The notes: a model not told the origin generated them from the sequence alone. A stretch of DNA of 57,612 bases from Pseudoruminococcus_B sp937901805 (GCA_963560245.1 CAUWNS010000011.1:1-57612), one strand, 5' to 3'. Positions 8,007 through 16,797 are shown, counted from the stretch's first letter. Translations and numbers: made by a program.

Positions 8007-8861
8007 ATGAACATTGCCATTATGCCGAATCTGGATAAACAAAATAGTATTCCCTGTACCAAAGCAGTTAGTAAGAAGCTCTATGATATGGGGGTCAAAG
8101 TCTATTTGGACAAGTGCTGTCAAAAAAAAATTACGGATTGTCCTGCACTGTTTGCCCCCTATGAAGAAATTGTGGAATTGTGCGATATTATGATTGCTAT
8201 TGGAGGAGACGGGACAATCATTCGACATGCGAAAAGCGCTGCACTGCACGGAAAAAAAATTTTTGGAATTAATGAAGGAAGAGTTGGCTTTCTTGCAACT
8301 ATCGAACCGCATCAGTTGGATAAAATTGAGGATTTGATGACCGGAAGATATACTGTGGAAAGAAGAATGATGCTGGAAATCGAACGCTATTCCGGCCAGG
8401 AAAAAAGCACCTTTTATGCGCTTAATGATGCGGTTATCTCCAAAGGGGGCTATACGAGAATGATTGACTTTTCAGTGGAATGCGGCGGGCGCCCAGTGGG
8501 AAGCTTTCGGGGGGATGGTGCCGTTTTTGCAACATCGACAGGTTCTACGGCCTATGCGCTTTCTGCAGGAGGATCGATCATCGATCCTGGTTTGGAGACC
8601 ATTGAAATGGTGGCCATTGCCCCCCATTCTCTGCTCTCCAGGCCAATTTTGTTTTCCTCAGACAGCGTGCTGACAATTACTGCCGATCAACGTACCAGGC
8701 AATCGAACGCATATCTTTCTGTAGATGGGGAAGCAGAAATCCCTCTGTTGCCCGGTGATCGAATTCTTATCAGGCGGGCGCCCATCTATGCAGAACTGAT
8801 TGATCTGGGCGGGATGGCCTTTTACGAGGTATTACAGAAAAAAATCATGGGAAGAAGGTAG
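8007..8861 (+). CDS. nadK: NAD kinase
   Basis: The 284-residue protein carries GGDGTII at residues 66-72 and the second diagnostic stretch FRGDGAVFATSTGSTAYALSAGGSIIDPGLE, both part of the NAD-binding/catalytic core of PpnK/NadK. The C-terminal VDGEAEIPL segment is also typical. It phosphorylates NAD to NADP using ATP or polyphosphate. I chose ATG 8007 because the family starts with an IAIMPN strand and because CGAGGGA lies 8 bp upstream; the alternative starts overlap tlyA. argR follows after 7 bp. Confidence 0.94.
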   Translation: MNIAIMPNLDKQNSIPCTKAVSKKLYDMGVKVYLDKCCQKKITDCPALFAPYEEIVELCDIMIAIGGDGTIIRHAKSAALHGKKIFGINEGRVGFLATIEPHQLDKIEDLMTGRYTVERRMMLEIERYSGQEKSTFYALNDAVISKGGYTRMIDFSVECGGRPVGSFRGDGAVFATSTGSTAYALSAGGSIIDPGLETIEMVAIAPHSLLSRPILFSSDSVLTITADQRTRQSNAYLSVDGEAEIPLLPGDRILIRRAPIYAELIDLGGMAFYEVLQKKIMGRR

Positions 8862-8868
8862 AAATGCA

Positions 8869-9324
8869 ATGAAAACGGTTCGTCATGCAAAAATTTTAGA
8901 GCTCATCACAGAACATGCTATTGACACACAGGAGGAACTCCTCAAATGGCTGCGGGAAAGCGGGTTTGACGTAACACAGGCGACTGTTTCCAGGGATATT
9001 AAAGAGCTTCGCCTGGTGAAAATCCTTACTTCTGATGGAACTTATCGCTATGCAACCAGTAGTAAAGATACCAAATCGGACATCTCCTATAAATTCCACT
9101 CCATTTTTAAAGAATCTGTCATTAGTGTGGATTATGCTTCCAATTTTGTTGTCATCAAATGTTATGTTGGCATGGCCAATGCGGCCTGTGCGGCATTGGA
9201 TTCAATGCATTGGAATGGAATTGTCGGAACACTGGCAGGAGATGATACCATTTTTGTTTTGATGAGAACAACAGATTATGCTGTACAGCTGGTAGATGAA
9301 TTAAAAAAACTTTTAGCAAGATAA
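8869..9324 (+). CDS. argR: Arginine repressor ArgR
   Basis: The 151-residue protein has the N-terminal winged helix (RHAKILELITEHAIDTQEELLKWLRESGFDVTQATVSRDIKELRLVKI, residues 4-51), where TQATVSRDIKELRLVK is the recognition helix, and the C-terminal hexamerisation/arginine domain with GIVGTLAGDDTIFVLMRT. It senses arginine and controls arginine biosynthesis and catabolism. I chose ATG 8869, 10 nt after GAAGAAGG at the end of nadK. The nadK-argR-recN order is a conserved Firmicutes arrangement. Confidence 0.94.
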   Translation: MKTVRHAKILELITEHAIDTQEELLKWLRESGFDVTQATVSRDIKELRLVKILTSDGTYRYATSSKDTKSDISYKFHSIFKESVISVDYASNFVVIKCYVGMANAACAALDSMHWNGIVGTLAGDDTIFVLMRTTDYAVQLVDELKKLLAR

Positions 9325-9348
9325 AGAGGACGGAAAGGAGAAGCGCCG

Positions 9349-11031
9349 ATGCTCAGTGAACTGTATATTGAAAACATAGCGATCATTGAAAAATCTTCTA
9401 TTGATCTTTATCACGGTTTTAATCTGTTTACTGGGGAAACCGGCGCTGGAAAGTCCATCTTAATTGATTCGATCAATCTGGTCTTAGGAGGCAAAGCCTC
9501 TCGGGAATTGATTCGGACAGGAGCTTCCCGCGCACTGGTGTCTGCACGTTTTACACAGGTGAATCCTCGTGTATTACAAACTCTCTGTGATTTTGGGTTT
9601 TCCGCAGAAGATTCTGAGATCCTGATTACCCGTGAATTTTCTATGTCTGGAAGGACAAGCTGTAAAATCAATGGTCAGCCTGCAACGGTCTCCATGCTGC
9701 GTGAAATTGGTACAAATTTAATTAATATCCATGGACAGCATGATAGCCAAGCACTGTTGTTACCGGAACGACATATCGGAATTTTGGATGAATTTGCCGG
9801 ATTATCTGCACAGCTGGAAGAATACCGTATCTGCTATCAACAATTATTGGATTATCGGACGAAATTAAAGCATTTCTCAATGGACGAAGCCCAAAAGGCA
9901 AGACAGATCGATCTGCTCCGCTTTCAAATTGACGAAATCGAGCAGGCCCAGTTGCAGCCCGGGGAAGAAGAAGAACTGGCTGCCCGCAGGGATGTCATCC
10001 GGAATGCGGAAAGTATTCAACAAAACCTGATGTCGGCACATCTTTATCTGTCTGGCTCCGAAGAGATAGAAGGCGCCGTCTCTTTACTGCGACAAGCTTC
10101 TGAAGCTGCCGTCCAATGCGGCTTCTATATGGAAGAAATGGAAGAGGCCTCTCAAAAGCTGATGGATTTATCCTATGAAGCCGAAAGTTTATCAGAAGAT
10201 TTTCGGACAGAGTTGGACAATGTGGATTTTGACCCTGCGGAGCTTGATGAAATTGAAGAGCGGCTTGAGCTGATTTACCGTCTTCGCCGGAAATATGGGA
10301 ATACGATCGAAGAAATCCTCTCTTATTTGGAAAAAATCAGGGGAGAATTGGATGAAATTGAGTTTTCGGAGGAAAAACTCGTTCAATTGCAGCAGGAACT
10401 TTCTGTATTAGAAAAAAAGGCGGAAAAACTTGCAGTGGCGCTTTCACAAAAGCGACGGCTTGCTGCTGTTGATTTTTCTTCGGCAGTACAAAAAGAACTC
10501 ACTTTCTTAGATATGCCCAAAGTTCATTTTGAAGTCTATCTCAGGGAAACGAAATTGAATCATAATGGAAAAGACCATGTGGAATTTCTGATTTCTACAA
10601 ACCCGGGGGAACCCCCGAAAATGCTCTCTAAAATTGCATCAGGCGGAGAGCTTTCACGGATAATGCTGGCCATTAAAAATGTAATTGCGGATAAAGATCC
10701 GGTGGATACTCTGATTTTTGATGAAATTGATACCGGCGTCAGCGGAAGGGCCGCTGAAAAAATTGGAAAAAAACTCAAGCAGCTTTCTCAAAAATGTCAA
10801 GTAATTTGTATTACCCATTTGGCACAAATTGCTGCCCTGGCAGATGCACACCTGTTAATCGAAAAGCACAGTGATGAGGAGCGCACCTATACACAGGTCA
10901 AACTTTTGGATGAGGATGGACGTATCGAAGAACTTTCCAGGATTATTGGGGGGAGCAGCATTACAAAATTGACCAGAGAGAATGCAAAAGAAATGTTAAT
11001 GCAGGCGAGGAAAATCTCTCTTGACAATTAG
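9349..11031 (+). CDS. recN: DNA repair protein RecN
   Basis: The 560-residue SMC-like ATPase has a Walker A at residues 29-36 (GETGAGKS), NIHGQHDSQALL before the coiled coils, the ABC signature region ASGGELSRIMLAIK, and Walker B/D-loop TLIFDEIDTGVSGRAAEKIG followed by CITHLAQIAA. RecN acts early in double-strand break repair, tethering DNA ends. AAGGAG lies 7-8 bp before the ATG. The final codons contain the -35 box of the tyrS T-box promoter (11021-11026), so the operon end and the next transcription unit overlap. Confidence 0.95.
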   Translation: MLSELYIENIAIIEKSSIDLYHGFNLFTGETGAGKSILIDSINLVLGGKASRELIRTGASRALVSARFTQVNPRVLQTLCDFGFSAEDSEILITREFSMSGRTSCKINGQPATVSMLREIGTNLINIHGQHDSQALLLPERHIGILDEFAGLSAQLEEYRICYQQLLDYRTKLKHFSMDEAQKARQIDLLRFQIDEIEQAQLQPGEEEELAARRDVIRNAESIQQNLMSAHLYLSGSEEIEGAVSLLRQASEAAVQCGFYMEEMEEASQKLMDLSYEAESLSEDFRTELDNVDFDPAELDEIEERLELIYRLRRKYGNTIEEILSYLEKIRGELDEIEFSEEKLVQLQQELSVLEKKAEKLAVALSQKRRLAAVDFSSAVQKELTFLDMPKVHFEVYLRETKLNHNGKDHVEFLISTNPGEPPKMLSKIASGGELSRIMLAIKNVIADKDPVDTLIFDEIDTGVSGRAAEKIGKKLKQLSQKCQVICITHLAQIAALADAHLLIEKHSDEERTYTQVKLLDEDGRIEELSRIIGGSSITKLTRENAKEMLMQARKISLDN

Positions 11032-11049
11032 GAATTTTTCAGCTATACT
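11021..11049 (+). promoter_or_regulatory. Promoter of the tyrS T-box transcript
   Basis: TTGACA (11021-11026) and TATACT (11044-11049) lie 17 bp apart, a near-consensus sigma-A promoter. The -35 element lies within the last codons of recN. It would start transcription near 11056, just before the T-box leader. Confidence 0.75.
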
Positions 11050-11061
11050 CACATTTAACGG

Positions 11062-11335
11062 CTATGATAAGAATAAGTAGGTGGAAAAACAGGCAAAAGA
11101 GAGCCCTTGGCTGGTGAAAAAGGGTGCTATGGTTTCCGGCTGAATACCTCTTTGAGCCGCAGACCGAACGAGGAAATCCAGTAGGCTCTGCCGTGTGCGC
11201 CCGTTACTGCGCAAAGGCATGTATGTGTCTGTGAGGTCACTGTTTGTAAATTCAGTGATGAACCAGAGGTGGTACCGCGATATTGTCGCCCTCTGCTTTG
11301 ACCGATGCAAAGCAGAGGGCATTTTATATTTTTGT
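11062..11335 (+). ncRNA. T-box riboswitch leader (tyrosine) upstream of tyrS
   Basis: The leader has a long stem I, the T-box sequence AGAGGTGGTACCGCG (about 11265-11279) for the antiterminator, and a strong intrinsic terminator directly before tyrS. In the 3' side of the stem I specifier loop, GAATACC (11142-11148) offers the codon TAC (Tyr) at 11145-11147, which agrees with the downstream gene. The expected mechanism is that uncharged tRNA-Tyr pairs with the specifier and the T-box and stabilises the antiterminator, allowing tyrS expression when tyrosine is scarce. Confidence 0.9.
11288..11333 (+). terminator. T-box terminator before tyrS
   Basis: GCCCTCTGCTTT (11288-11299) pairs with AAAGCAGAGGGC (11309-11320), followed by ATTTTATATTTTT. 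It is the terminator half of the T-box switch; the T-box bases just upstream compete for its 5' arm. Confidence 0.85.
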
Positions 11336-11355
11336 GAACAGAAAGGGAGAAAAAA

Positions 11356-12579
11356 ATGAGCGTATTTGACGAACTCAAACGGCGCGGATTGATTGCGCAG
11401 ATGACTCATGAAGAAGAAATTAAAAAATTATTGGAGACAGAAAAAGTCACTTTCTATATTGGATTTGATGCAACAGCGGATTCCCTGCATGTCGGGCACT
11501 TTCTCCAATTAATGGTCATGGCTCATATGCAAAAAGCTGGACATCGTCCAATTGCGATCCTGGGCACGGGGACTACTATGGTCGGTGATCCTACCGGAAA
11601 AACAGATATGCGGAAAATGCTTACCAAAGAAGAAATCCGCCACAATGCAGAGTGCTTCAAGCGTCAGATGTCAAAATTCGTTGATTTTTCTGATGGAAAA
11701 GCCCTTATGCTGGAAAATGGCGATTGGTTGATGAACCTGAATTATCTGGATTTTCTTCGAGAAGTCGGCGTGCATTTTACAGTAAATAAAATGCTGACAG
11801 CAGAATGCTTCCAATCCAGGATGGAAAAAGGGCTTTCTTTTTTGGAATTTAACTATATGCTGATGCAGAGTTATGACTTTTTAAAACTATATAGAGATTA
11901 CGGTTGCAAACTGGAGCTTGGTGGAAATGACCAGTGGTCCAATATCATCGGTGGTATTGAGCTGATCCGGAGAGCTGAGCATAAAGAAGCATATGGAATG
12001 ACCTTTACGCTGTTGACCACCAAAGAGGGTAAAAAGATGGGGAAAACAGAAGGGGGAGCCGTTTGGCTGGATCCGGAAAAAACTTCTCCCTATGAATTTT
12101 ACCAATACTGGAGAAATGTCAGCGATGACGATGTCATCAATTGCTTGAAATTGATCACCTTTGTTCCGATGGAAGAAATTGAGGAAATGGAAAAATGGGA
12201 AGGGCAGCAATTGAATCAGGCAAAAGAGCGTCTTGCCTTTGAAGTTACCAAACTGGTCCATGGGGAAGAGGAAGCACAAAAAGCAATGGAAGCAGCCCGT
12301 GCTTTGTTTGATAAAAATGCCCATAGTGATGATATGCCGACGACAGTTCTTTCGATGGATGAAGTTGGTGAATCCGGAATTGGGATTATTGATTTGCTGA
12401 TAAAAACCGGCTTGGTTCCTTCCCGTGGGGAAGCAAGACGCCTGATCGTACAGGGAGGAATCTCCGTTGATGATCAAAAAGTGGCGGGAATTGAAAAAAC
12501 TTTCTCTAAGGCGGATTTTGAAAAAGGGTATCTTATTATAAAAAAGGGGAAAAAAGTTTTCCACAAAGTAACTCTGTAA
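11356..12579 (+). CDS. tyrS: Tyrosyl-tRNA synthetase
   Basis: The 407-residue class I synthetase has GFDATADSLHVGHFLQL (HIGH-type motif HVGH near residue 45), GGNDQWSNIIGGIELIRR, and KMGKTEGGAVWLDP (KMSKS-type loop). A C-terminal S4 RNA-binding domain follows (PSRGEARRLIVQGGISVDDQKV). It charges tRNA-Tyr. AAAGGGAG lies just before the ATG. The T-box leader shows tRNA-dependent control; a separate terminator follows the stop. Confidence 0.96.
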   Translation: MSVFDELKRRGLIAQMTHEEEIKKLLETEKVTFYIGFDATADSLHVGHFLQLMVMAHMQKAGHRPIAILGTGTTMVGDPTGKTDMRKMLTKEEIRHNAECFKRQMSKFVDFSDGKALMLENGDWLMNLNYLDFLREVGVHFTVNKMLTAECFQSRMEKGLSFLEFNYMLMQSYDFLKLYRDYGCKLELGGNDQWSNIIGGIELIRRAEHKEAYGMTFTLLTTKEGKKMGKTEGGAVWLDPEKTSPYEFYQYWRNVSDDDVINCLKLITFVPMEEIEEMEKWEGQQLNQAKERLAFEVTKLVHGEEEAQKAMEAARALFDKNAHSDDMPTTVLSMDEVGESGIGIIDLLIKTGLVPSRGEARRLIVQGGISVDDQKVAGIEKTFSKADFEKGYLIIKKGKKVFHKVTL

Positions 12580-12581
12580 CA

Positions 12582-12618
12582 ATAAGCCTACTAGAATCCC
12601 AGTTCTAGTAGGCTTATA
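12582..12618 (+). terminator. Terminator after tyrS
   Basis: ATAAGCCTACTAGAA pairs with TTCTAGTAGGCTTAT across a 6-nt loop. The 3' T run is short (TTATATAAAG), but the stem is long and perfect. Confidence 0.7.
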
Positions 12619-12675
12619 TAAAGTCTATCATTTTAAGCCAAATCGCACTTGACTGAGCAAGGAGGAGGGTTTTCT

Positions 12676-13179
12676 ATGTTTCGGGAACTCAGGCGAAAAA
12701 AACAGGCTTTACCGAGAGATGAGTGTATAAACATTCTAAAATATGCTACTTCCGGTGTGCTGGCCCTGTCGGGAGATGATGGTTATCCTTACACAGTGCC
12801 ACTGAGCTTTGTATTTGATGGAAAGGACATTTATTTTCACAGTGCGAAAACGGGACATAAACTGGATGCAATTCGTCATAATCCAAAGTGTTCCTTTTGT
12901 GTAATCGCTCAGGATCAAATTGTATCAGAGGAATATACAACGTATTTCCAAAGTGTGATTTTGTTCGGAAAGATGCATCTTCTGGAGGACGAACAAGAAA
13001 AATACAATGCTATTGTGAAATTAGCAAAAAAATATGCGCCAAATGATACACTTGAAAACTGCCAAAAAGAGATTGTACACGAATGGAAATCACTATGTAT
13101 TCTGAAAATGACTATCGATCATCTGACTGGTAAAGAATCGATAGAATTTGTCAGAGAGCGAGAAAAGAAAGCATATTAG
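12676..13179 (+). CDS. Pyridoxamine 5'-phosphate oxidase-fold flavin-binding protein
   Basis: The 167-residue protein opens FRELRRKKQALPRDECINILKYATSGVLALSGDDGYPYTVPLSFVFDGKDIYFHSAKTGHKLDAI, matching the small flavin-reductase/NimA-type PNPOx-like family. The YPYTVPLSFVF and IYFHSAKTGHK strands form the FMN-binding split barrel. NimA relatives have been tied to nitroimidazole reduction, but the usual substrate of this broad family is unknown. I chose ATG 12676 because AAGGAGGAGG (12659-12668) sits at proper spacing; the frame could extend to 12649 without a better ribosome site. It is a monocistronic gene between two terminators. Confidence 0.8.
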   Translation: MFRELRRKKQALPRDECINILKYATSGVLALSGDDGYPYTVPLSFVFDGKDIYFHSAKTGHKLDAIRHNPKCSFCVIAQDQIVSEEYTTYFQSVILFGKMHLLEDEQEKYNAIVKLAKKYAPNDTLENCQKEIVHEWKSLCILKMTIDHLTGKESIEFVREREKKAY

Positions 13180-13189
13180 TGTACTTAAT

Positions 13190-13226
13190 ATAAAAGCCTG
13201 CGTCATGATGACACAGGCTTTTATAT
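13190..13226. terminator. Bidirectional terminator between convergent genes
   Basis: ATAAAAGCCTG and CAGGCTTTTAT flank a short loop, with A-rich and T-rich sides on the two strands. It serves the flavin-binding gene (+) and the end of the lysine operon (-). Confidence 0.75.
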
Positions 13227-13702
13227 CAGGATTCTACTTGGATTTCAAATGTTTGTTCAATAGCTTCTTGTGCACTCTGAAGAAATTCATCCGCTATCAA
13301 AAAAGAAATATCAACTTCTGAAGTTGTAATCAAATAGATGGTATCGACAGCCGCAGAAATCGTACTCATCGCTTTTGCAGCTACGCCTGGGGTGTGACGC
13401 ATCTCATCCCCATAAAGTGAAATCTTTACATTTCCATTGCTAACCATTATTTGAATTTCCGGGTGACGTTTCCGAAACCCTCCAATCAATTCCATTAGCT
13501 TAGGAAGATCCTCGTCCGGTGCAGTAAAAGCAATATTTAATACTCCATGCTGAGGGGCAGTCTGTGAAATCATATCGATGTTGATTTCATATTTTGCAAC
13601 TTCCTCAAAAAAATTAGACATGTGCAAAAAATCAGCAGGCACCTTTGTAAAGGATACCAGAGCGATGGATTCTGTTGTGCGGACTTTGGAAATACCATAC
13701 AT
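13226..13702 (-). CDS. Free-standing ACT-domain protein resembling the aspartokinase regulatory subunit
   Basis: This 158-residue protein has no kinase domain and looks like the regulatory half of aspartokinase. A first ACT module (ESIALVSFTKVPADFLHMSNFFEEVAKYEINIDMISQTAP, about residues 11-50) is followed by a second with VKISLYGDEMRHTPGVAAKAMSTISAAVDTIYLITTSEVDISFLI (about 92-136), the part of LysC that binds lysine/threonine at the subunit interface (compare the family pattern SxVGxGMxxxPGVAxKxF...STSExxIS). In B. subtilis the beta subunit of aspartokinase II is a similar-size fragment made from an internal start. It is the last gene of the lysine-riboswitch operon (14 bp after dapB). Role as an aspartokinase partner or lysine sensor is inference. 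Confidence 0.75.
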   Translation of the reverse strand: MYGISKVRTTESIALVSFTKVPADFLHMSNFFEEVAKYEINIDMISQTAPQHGVLNIAFTAPDEDLPKLMELIGGFRKRHPEIQIMVSNGNVKISLYGDEMRHTPGVAAKAMSTISAAVDTIYLITTSEVDISFLIADEFLQSAQEAIEQTFEIQVES

Positions 13703-13716
13703 AATCGATTCCTCCG

Positions 13717-14469
13717 TTATTCCTCAATCATATCCTTCATATTATACATTCCCGGTTTACAGTTTGTCAAAAATAGAGCGGCATTGATAGCGCCTTCCGC
13801 AAAAACAGCTTTGGAAGTTGCTGTGTGGGTCAGGGAAAGCATCTCGTTATTTCCGGCAAAGAGTATTTCGTGTTCACCGACAATTGTGCCGCCACGGATG
13901 GAGTGGATACCGATTTCTGTTTTTTCCCTTTTTTGACGGACACTATGCCGATCATATACATAGTGATCAGCCCCATCCAATGCTTCATTGATAGCATCTG
14001 CCAGCATCAATGCAGTCCCGCTTGGGGCATCCAGTTTCTGATTATGATGTCTCTCGACAATCTCAATATCAAAAGTTGGAGAAAGAATTTTTGCAGCTTT
14101 TTTTGCGAGTTCTATCATCAAGTTGATTCCTAACGACATATTCGCTGAAAAAAATACCGGAATAAATTCAGAAGCCTTATGAATTTTTTCCACCTGTTCT
14201 TTCGAAAGCCCCGTAGTACAAATTACTGCTGGAGTTTTATATTTGCAAGCATACTGAAGCAGGGGAGAAAGCAATGCAGGATTCGAAAAATCAATCAGCA
14301 CGTCTCCCTGTTCCTGGCATTGCATGGGGGTTTCATAAACAGGGAAGGAACAGTCATGTCCTCCTATACCAAAACCGGCAATTATTTCACAGTTTTCACG
14401 TTGTGAAATACAGTCGCGCAAAGTCCGCCCCATATGTCCAGTACAGCCCGATAAAATAATTTTTGTCAT
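13717..14469 (-). CDS. dapB: 4-hydroxy-tetrahydrodipicolinate reductase
   Basis: The 250-residue protein has the nucleotide-binding start MTKIILSGCTGHMGRTL, DFSNPALL in the dinucleotide domain, and the catalytic signature EIVERHHNQKLDAPSGTALMLADAI (E-x-H-H-x4-K-x-DAPSGTA). It reduces 4-hydroxy-tetrahydrodipicolinate to tetrahydrodipicolinate with NAD(P)H in the diaminopimelate/lysine pathway, supplying lysine and peptidoglycan. Third gene of the riboswitch-controlled operon; 17 bp after dapA. Confidence 0.95.
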   Translation of the reverse strand: MTKIILSGCTGHMGRTLRDCISQRENCEIIAGFGIGGHDCSFPVYETPMQCQEQGDVLIDFSNPALLSPLLQYACKYKTPAVICTTGLSKEQVEKIHKASEFIPVFFSANMSLGINLMIELAKKAAKILSPTFDIEIVERHHNQKLDAPSGTALMLADAINEALDGADHYVYDRHSVRQKREKTEIGIHSIRGGTIVGEHEILFAGNNEMLSLTHTATSKAVFAEGAINAALFLTNCKPGMYNMKDMIEE

Positions 14470-14486
14470 AGATAAATCACCTTTCT

Positions 14487-15389
14487 TTACACACGGGAGC
14501 CATGTATGAAGCCGGCTTTTTTCAATTCTGCCGCAAGCATCTCTTTTCCTTTATCAGACATGGGAACCAGGGGAAGACGGCATTCACCAACCTGAAATCC
14601 CATCAAATTGAGAGCTTCTTTGACTGGGATCGGGTTGACATCGCTGAACAATGCGTTCATAACCGGAAGTAACTCGAGCATTTGCGCGGTCGCAGCCGGG
14701 TAATCTCCCTTTAAACAGTTTTGTGTAATATCATGTGTTTGCTGTGGGGCAATATTTGCCAATACGGAAATAACGCCTTTTGCTCCCATGGACATCAGTG
14801 GAACTACCACATCGTCATTACCGGAATAGAATGTCAAATCCTCCCCACAAAGGGCCATAGTTTTTGCTGCTGCAGAAAAGTCATTTGCTGCATCCTTGAC
14901 AGCAACAATATTAGGATGCTTACATAACTCAGCAAATGTCTGCGGCTGAATTGTAACTCCTGTCCGAGATGGGACGTTATACAGGCAAATTGGAGTATCA
15001 GTTGCATCTGCAATTGTAGTAAAATGTTTGATAAGCCCTGCCTGTGAAGTCTTATTATAGTAAGGGGTTACCTGAAGAAGAGACTCAACCCCGATTGAAG
15101 CTGCAATTTTGGATAGTTCTACTGCATGAGCAGTGTTATTACTTCCTGCCCCAGCCATAACAGGAACTCTTTTGGCTACTTTTTCATAGGTGAATCCTAC
15201 TACTTTTTCATATTCTGTAGTAGTAAATGCGGCAGATTCTCCAGTCGTTCCGCAAATCAGAATACAATCTGTATGACTTGAAATTTGGAATTCAATCAGT
15301 TCTTCCAGTTTATCATAATTGATAGAACCATCTGCGTGCATAGGCGTAACTAGTGCAACACCAGAACCGGTGAACAATGGTTTTTTCAT
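14487..15389 (-). CDS. dapA: 4-hydroxy-tetrahydrodipicolinate synthase
   Basis: The 300-residue TIM-barrel aldolase has GSGVALVTPM, the CGTTGESAAFTTTEYEKV motif, the catalytic tyrosine in YNVPSRTG and the Schiff-base lysine in VAVKDAANDF. It condenses pyruvate with aspartate semialdehyde, the committed step to lysine. I chose the ATG at 15389 (MKKPLFTGSG), which has AAGGAGGTAG just upstream; the longer frame reaches back into asd without support. Gap to asd is 13 bp. Confidence 0.95.
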   Translation of the reverse strand: MKKPLFTGSGVALVTPMHADGSINYDKLEELIEFQISSHTDCILICGTTGESAAFTTTEYEKVVGFTYEKVAKRVPVMAGAGSNNTAHAVELSKIAASIGVESLLQVTPYYNKTSQAGLIKHFTTIADATDTPICLYNVPSRTGVTIQPQTFAELCKHPNIVAVKDAANDFSAAAKTMALCGEDLTFYSGNDDVVVPLMSMGAKGVISVLANIAPQQTHDITQNCLKGDYPAATAQMLELLPVMNALFSDVNPIPVKEALNLMGFQVGECRLPLVPMSDKGKEMLAAELKKAGFIHGSRV

Positions 15390-15402
15390 GAAATCTACCT
15401 CC

Positions 15403-16482
15403 TTAATCCATATATCCCTGTGCACAGAGTAATTCCGCCAGTTCGACAGCACCTCCTGCGGCGCCGCGGAGTGTGTTATGGGACAAACATACAAATTTGT
15501 AATCGTACTGACTATCTTCTCTCAATCTGCCAATTGAAATCGCCATACCGCCTTCCAGATTGCGGTTCAGTCGGGTTTGAGGCATATCGTCCTGTGCAAA
15601 ATAATGCAAAAATTGTTTGGGAGCACTCGGCAATTCCAACTCTTGGGCTTTTCCACGGAAAGAAGCCCATGTATCTAAAATTTCCTCTTTCGAGGGTTTG
15701 TTTTCAAAACGGACAAATACAGCACCCATATGGCCGTCGGAGATAGGAACACGCAGACATTGCGCTGTAAATTTCGGGGAAGAAGCCGGCACAATCTCTC
15801 GTCCTTCAATATGTCCCCAGATTTTCAGCGGCTCCAATTCGCTCTTCTCCTCTTCGCCGCCGATATAGGGAATGACGTTATCTACCATTTCCGGCCATGT
15901 CTGAAATGTTTTACCGGCACCGGAAATTGCCTGATAGGTGCAAACCAAAACTTCTTTTACTCCAAACTTGGAAAGTGGGAAAAGTGCCGGTACATAGCTT
16001 TGCAGGGAACAGTTTGACTTTACAGCAATAAAACCGCGTTTGGTGCCTAGGCGTTTTCTCTGTTCTGGAATAATTTCAATATGCGATGCATTGAGTTCTG
16101 GAATCGCCATAGGGACGTCCGGGGTATGGCGATTCGCACTATTATTGGACACCACAGGGCATTCCGCTTTGGCATAACGTTCTTCCAAAGCCCGGATTTC
16201 CTCTTTCTTCATATCCACTGCACAGAAAACAAAATCTACCATAGATGCGATTTTTTCTACATCCGCCGCAGCATCCAAAACGATCATTTTTTGTAAAGAA
16301 GAGGGGATTCCTGTTTGCATACACCATTTGTCACCGACTGCTTCTGCATAGGTCTTTCCGGCAGAACGCGGACTTGCCGCCAAAGCGGTTACTTGAAACC
16401 ATGGATGATTGGCAAGCAGGGTGGCAAAGCGCTGCCCAACCATTCCCGTTGCCCCTACAATGCCAACATGGTACTGTTTCAT
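15403..16482 (-). CDS. asd: Aspartate-semialdehyde dehydrogenase
   Basis: The 359-residue protein starts KQYHVGIVGATGMVGQRFATLL (NADP-binding GxTGxxG) and carries the catalytic cysteine in AVKSNCSLQSYVPALFPL and the later SGAGKTFQTWPEMVDN segment. It makes aspartate semialdehyde from aspartyl phosphate. The length and motifs suit the archaeal/yeast-like Asd subfamily seen in many Clostridia. I chose ATG 16482, with AAAGGAG 11 nt upstream, over a TTG nine bases earlier that sits too close to the ribosome site. First gene after the lysine riboswitch. Confidence 0.95.
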   Translation of the reverse strand: MKQYHVGIVGATGMVGQRFATLLANHPWFQVTALAASPRSAGKTYAEAVGDKWCMQTGIPSSLQKMIVLDAAADVEKIASMVDFVFCAVDMKKEEIRALEERYAKAECPVVSNNSANRHTPDVPMAIPELNASHIEIIPEQRKRLGTKRGFIAVKSNCSLQSYVPALFPLSKFGVKEVLVCTYQAISGAGKTFQTWPEMVDNVIPYIGGEEEKSELEPLKIWGHIEGREIVPASSPKFTAQCLRVPISDGHMGAVFVRFENKPSKEEILDTWASFRGKAQELELPSAPKQFLHYFAQDDMPQTRLNRNLEGGMAISIGRLREDSQYDYKFVCLSHNTLRGAAGGAVELAELLCAQGYMD

Positions 16483-16535
16483 GATTATCAATACTCCTTT
16501 TGAATTTTATTCCAGATTTGAAAAACAACTTGAAT

Positions 16536-16563
16536 AAAGAAAAAAGTCGGTTGAAAACCGACT
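16536..16563 (-). terminator. Riboswitch-controlled terminator before asd
   Basis: On the - strand AGTCGGTT and AACCGACT form a perfect 8-bp hairpin (16545-16563) followed by a T-rich tract (TTTTTTCTTT, 16536-16545). It sits between the lysine aptamer and asd, as expected for a termination-type OFF switch. Confidence 0.8.
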
Positions 16564-16617
16564 GTCCATGCAATATAATAGAGTTACTGACGCTCCAGTT
16601 AAAAATACTGAATAGCG

Positions 16618-16797
16618 AAGAGATAGCTCTTCATCATATTTGACATGATGACAGTCATAAACTTGTTCAGCCTATAACCAGGATAGACAGGTGCCGAATC
16701 TGTCCCCTTCGGCGACTTTACCTTTCTTGCGGAGATCTACAATCTATGGGCGATTTTACTTCCGAATAATCATTAAAGACGCGCCTCTATCTGTTTA
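16618..16797 (-). ncRNA. Lysine riboswitch (L box) controlling asd-dapA-dapB-ACT
   Basis: Read on the - strand the element begins GATAGAGGCGCG (16782-16793), continues with TCGCCGAAGGGG and AGGCTGAAC junction pieces, and closes with ACTGTCATC ... GATGAAGAGCTATCTC (down to about 16618). These are the conserved blocks of the L-box aptamer known from B. subtilis lysC. Lysine binding would favour the terminator at 16536-16563 and shut off the operon. The strong promoter at 16815-16843 lies just upstream. Confidence 0.93.
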
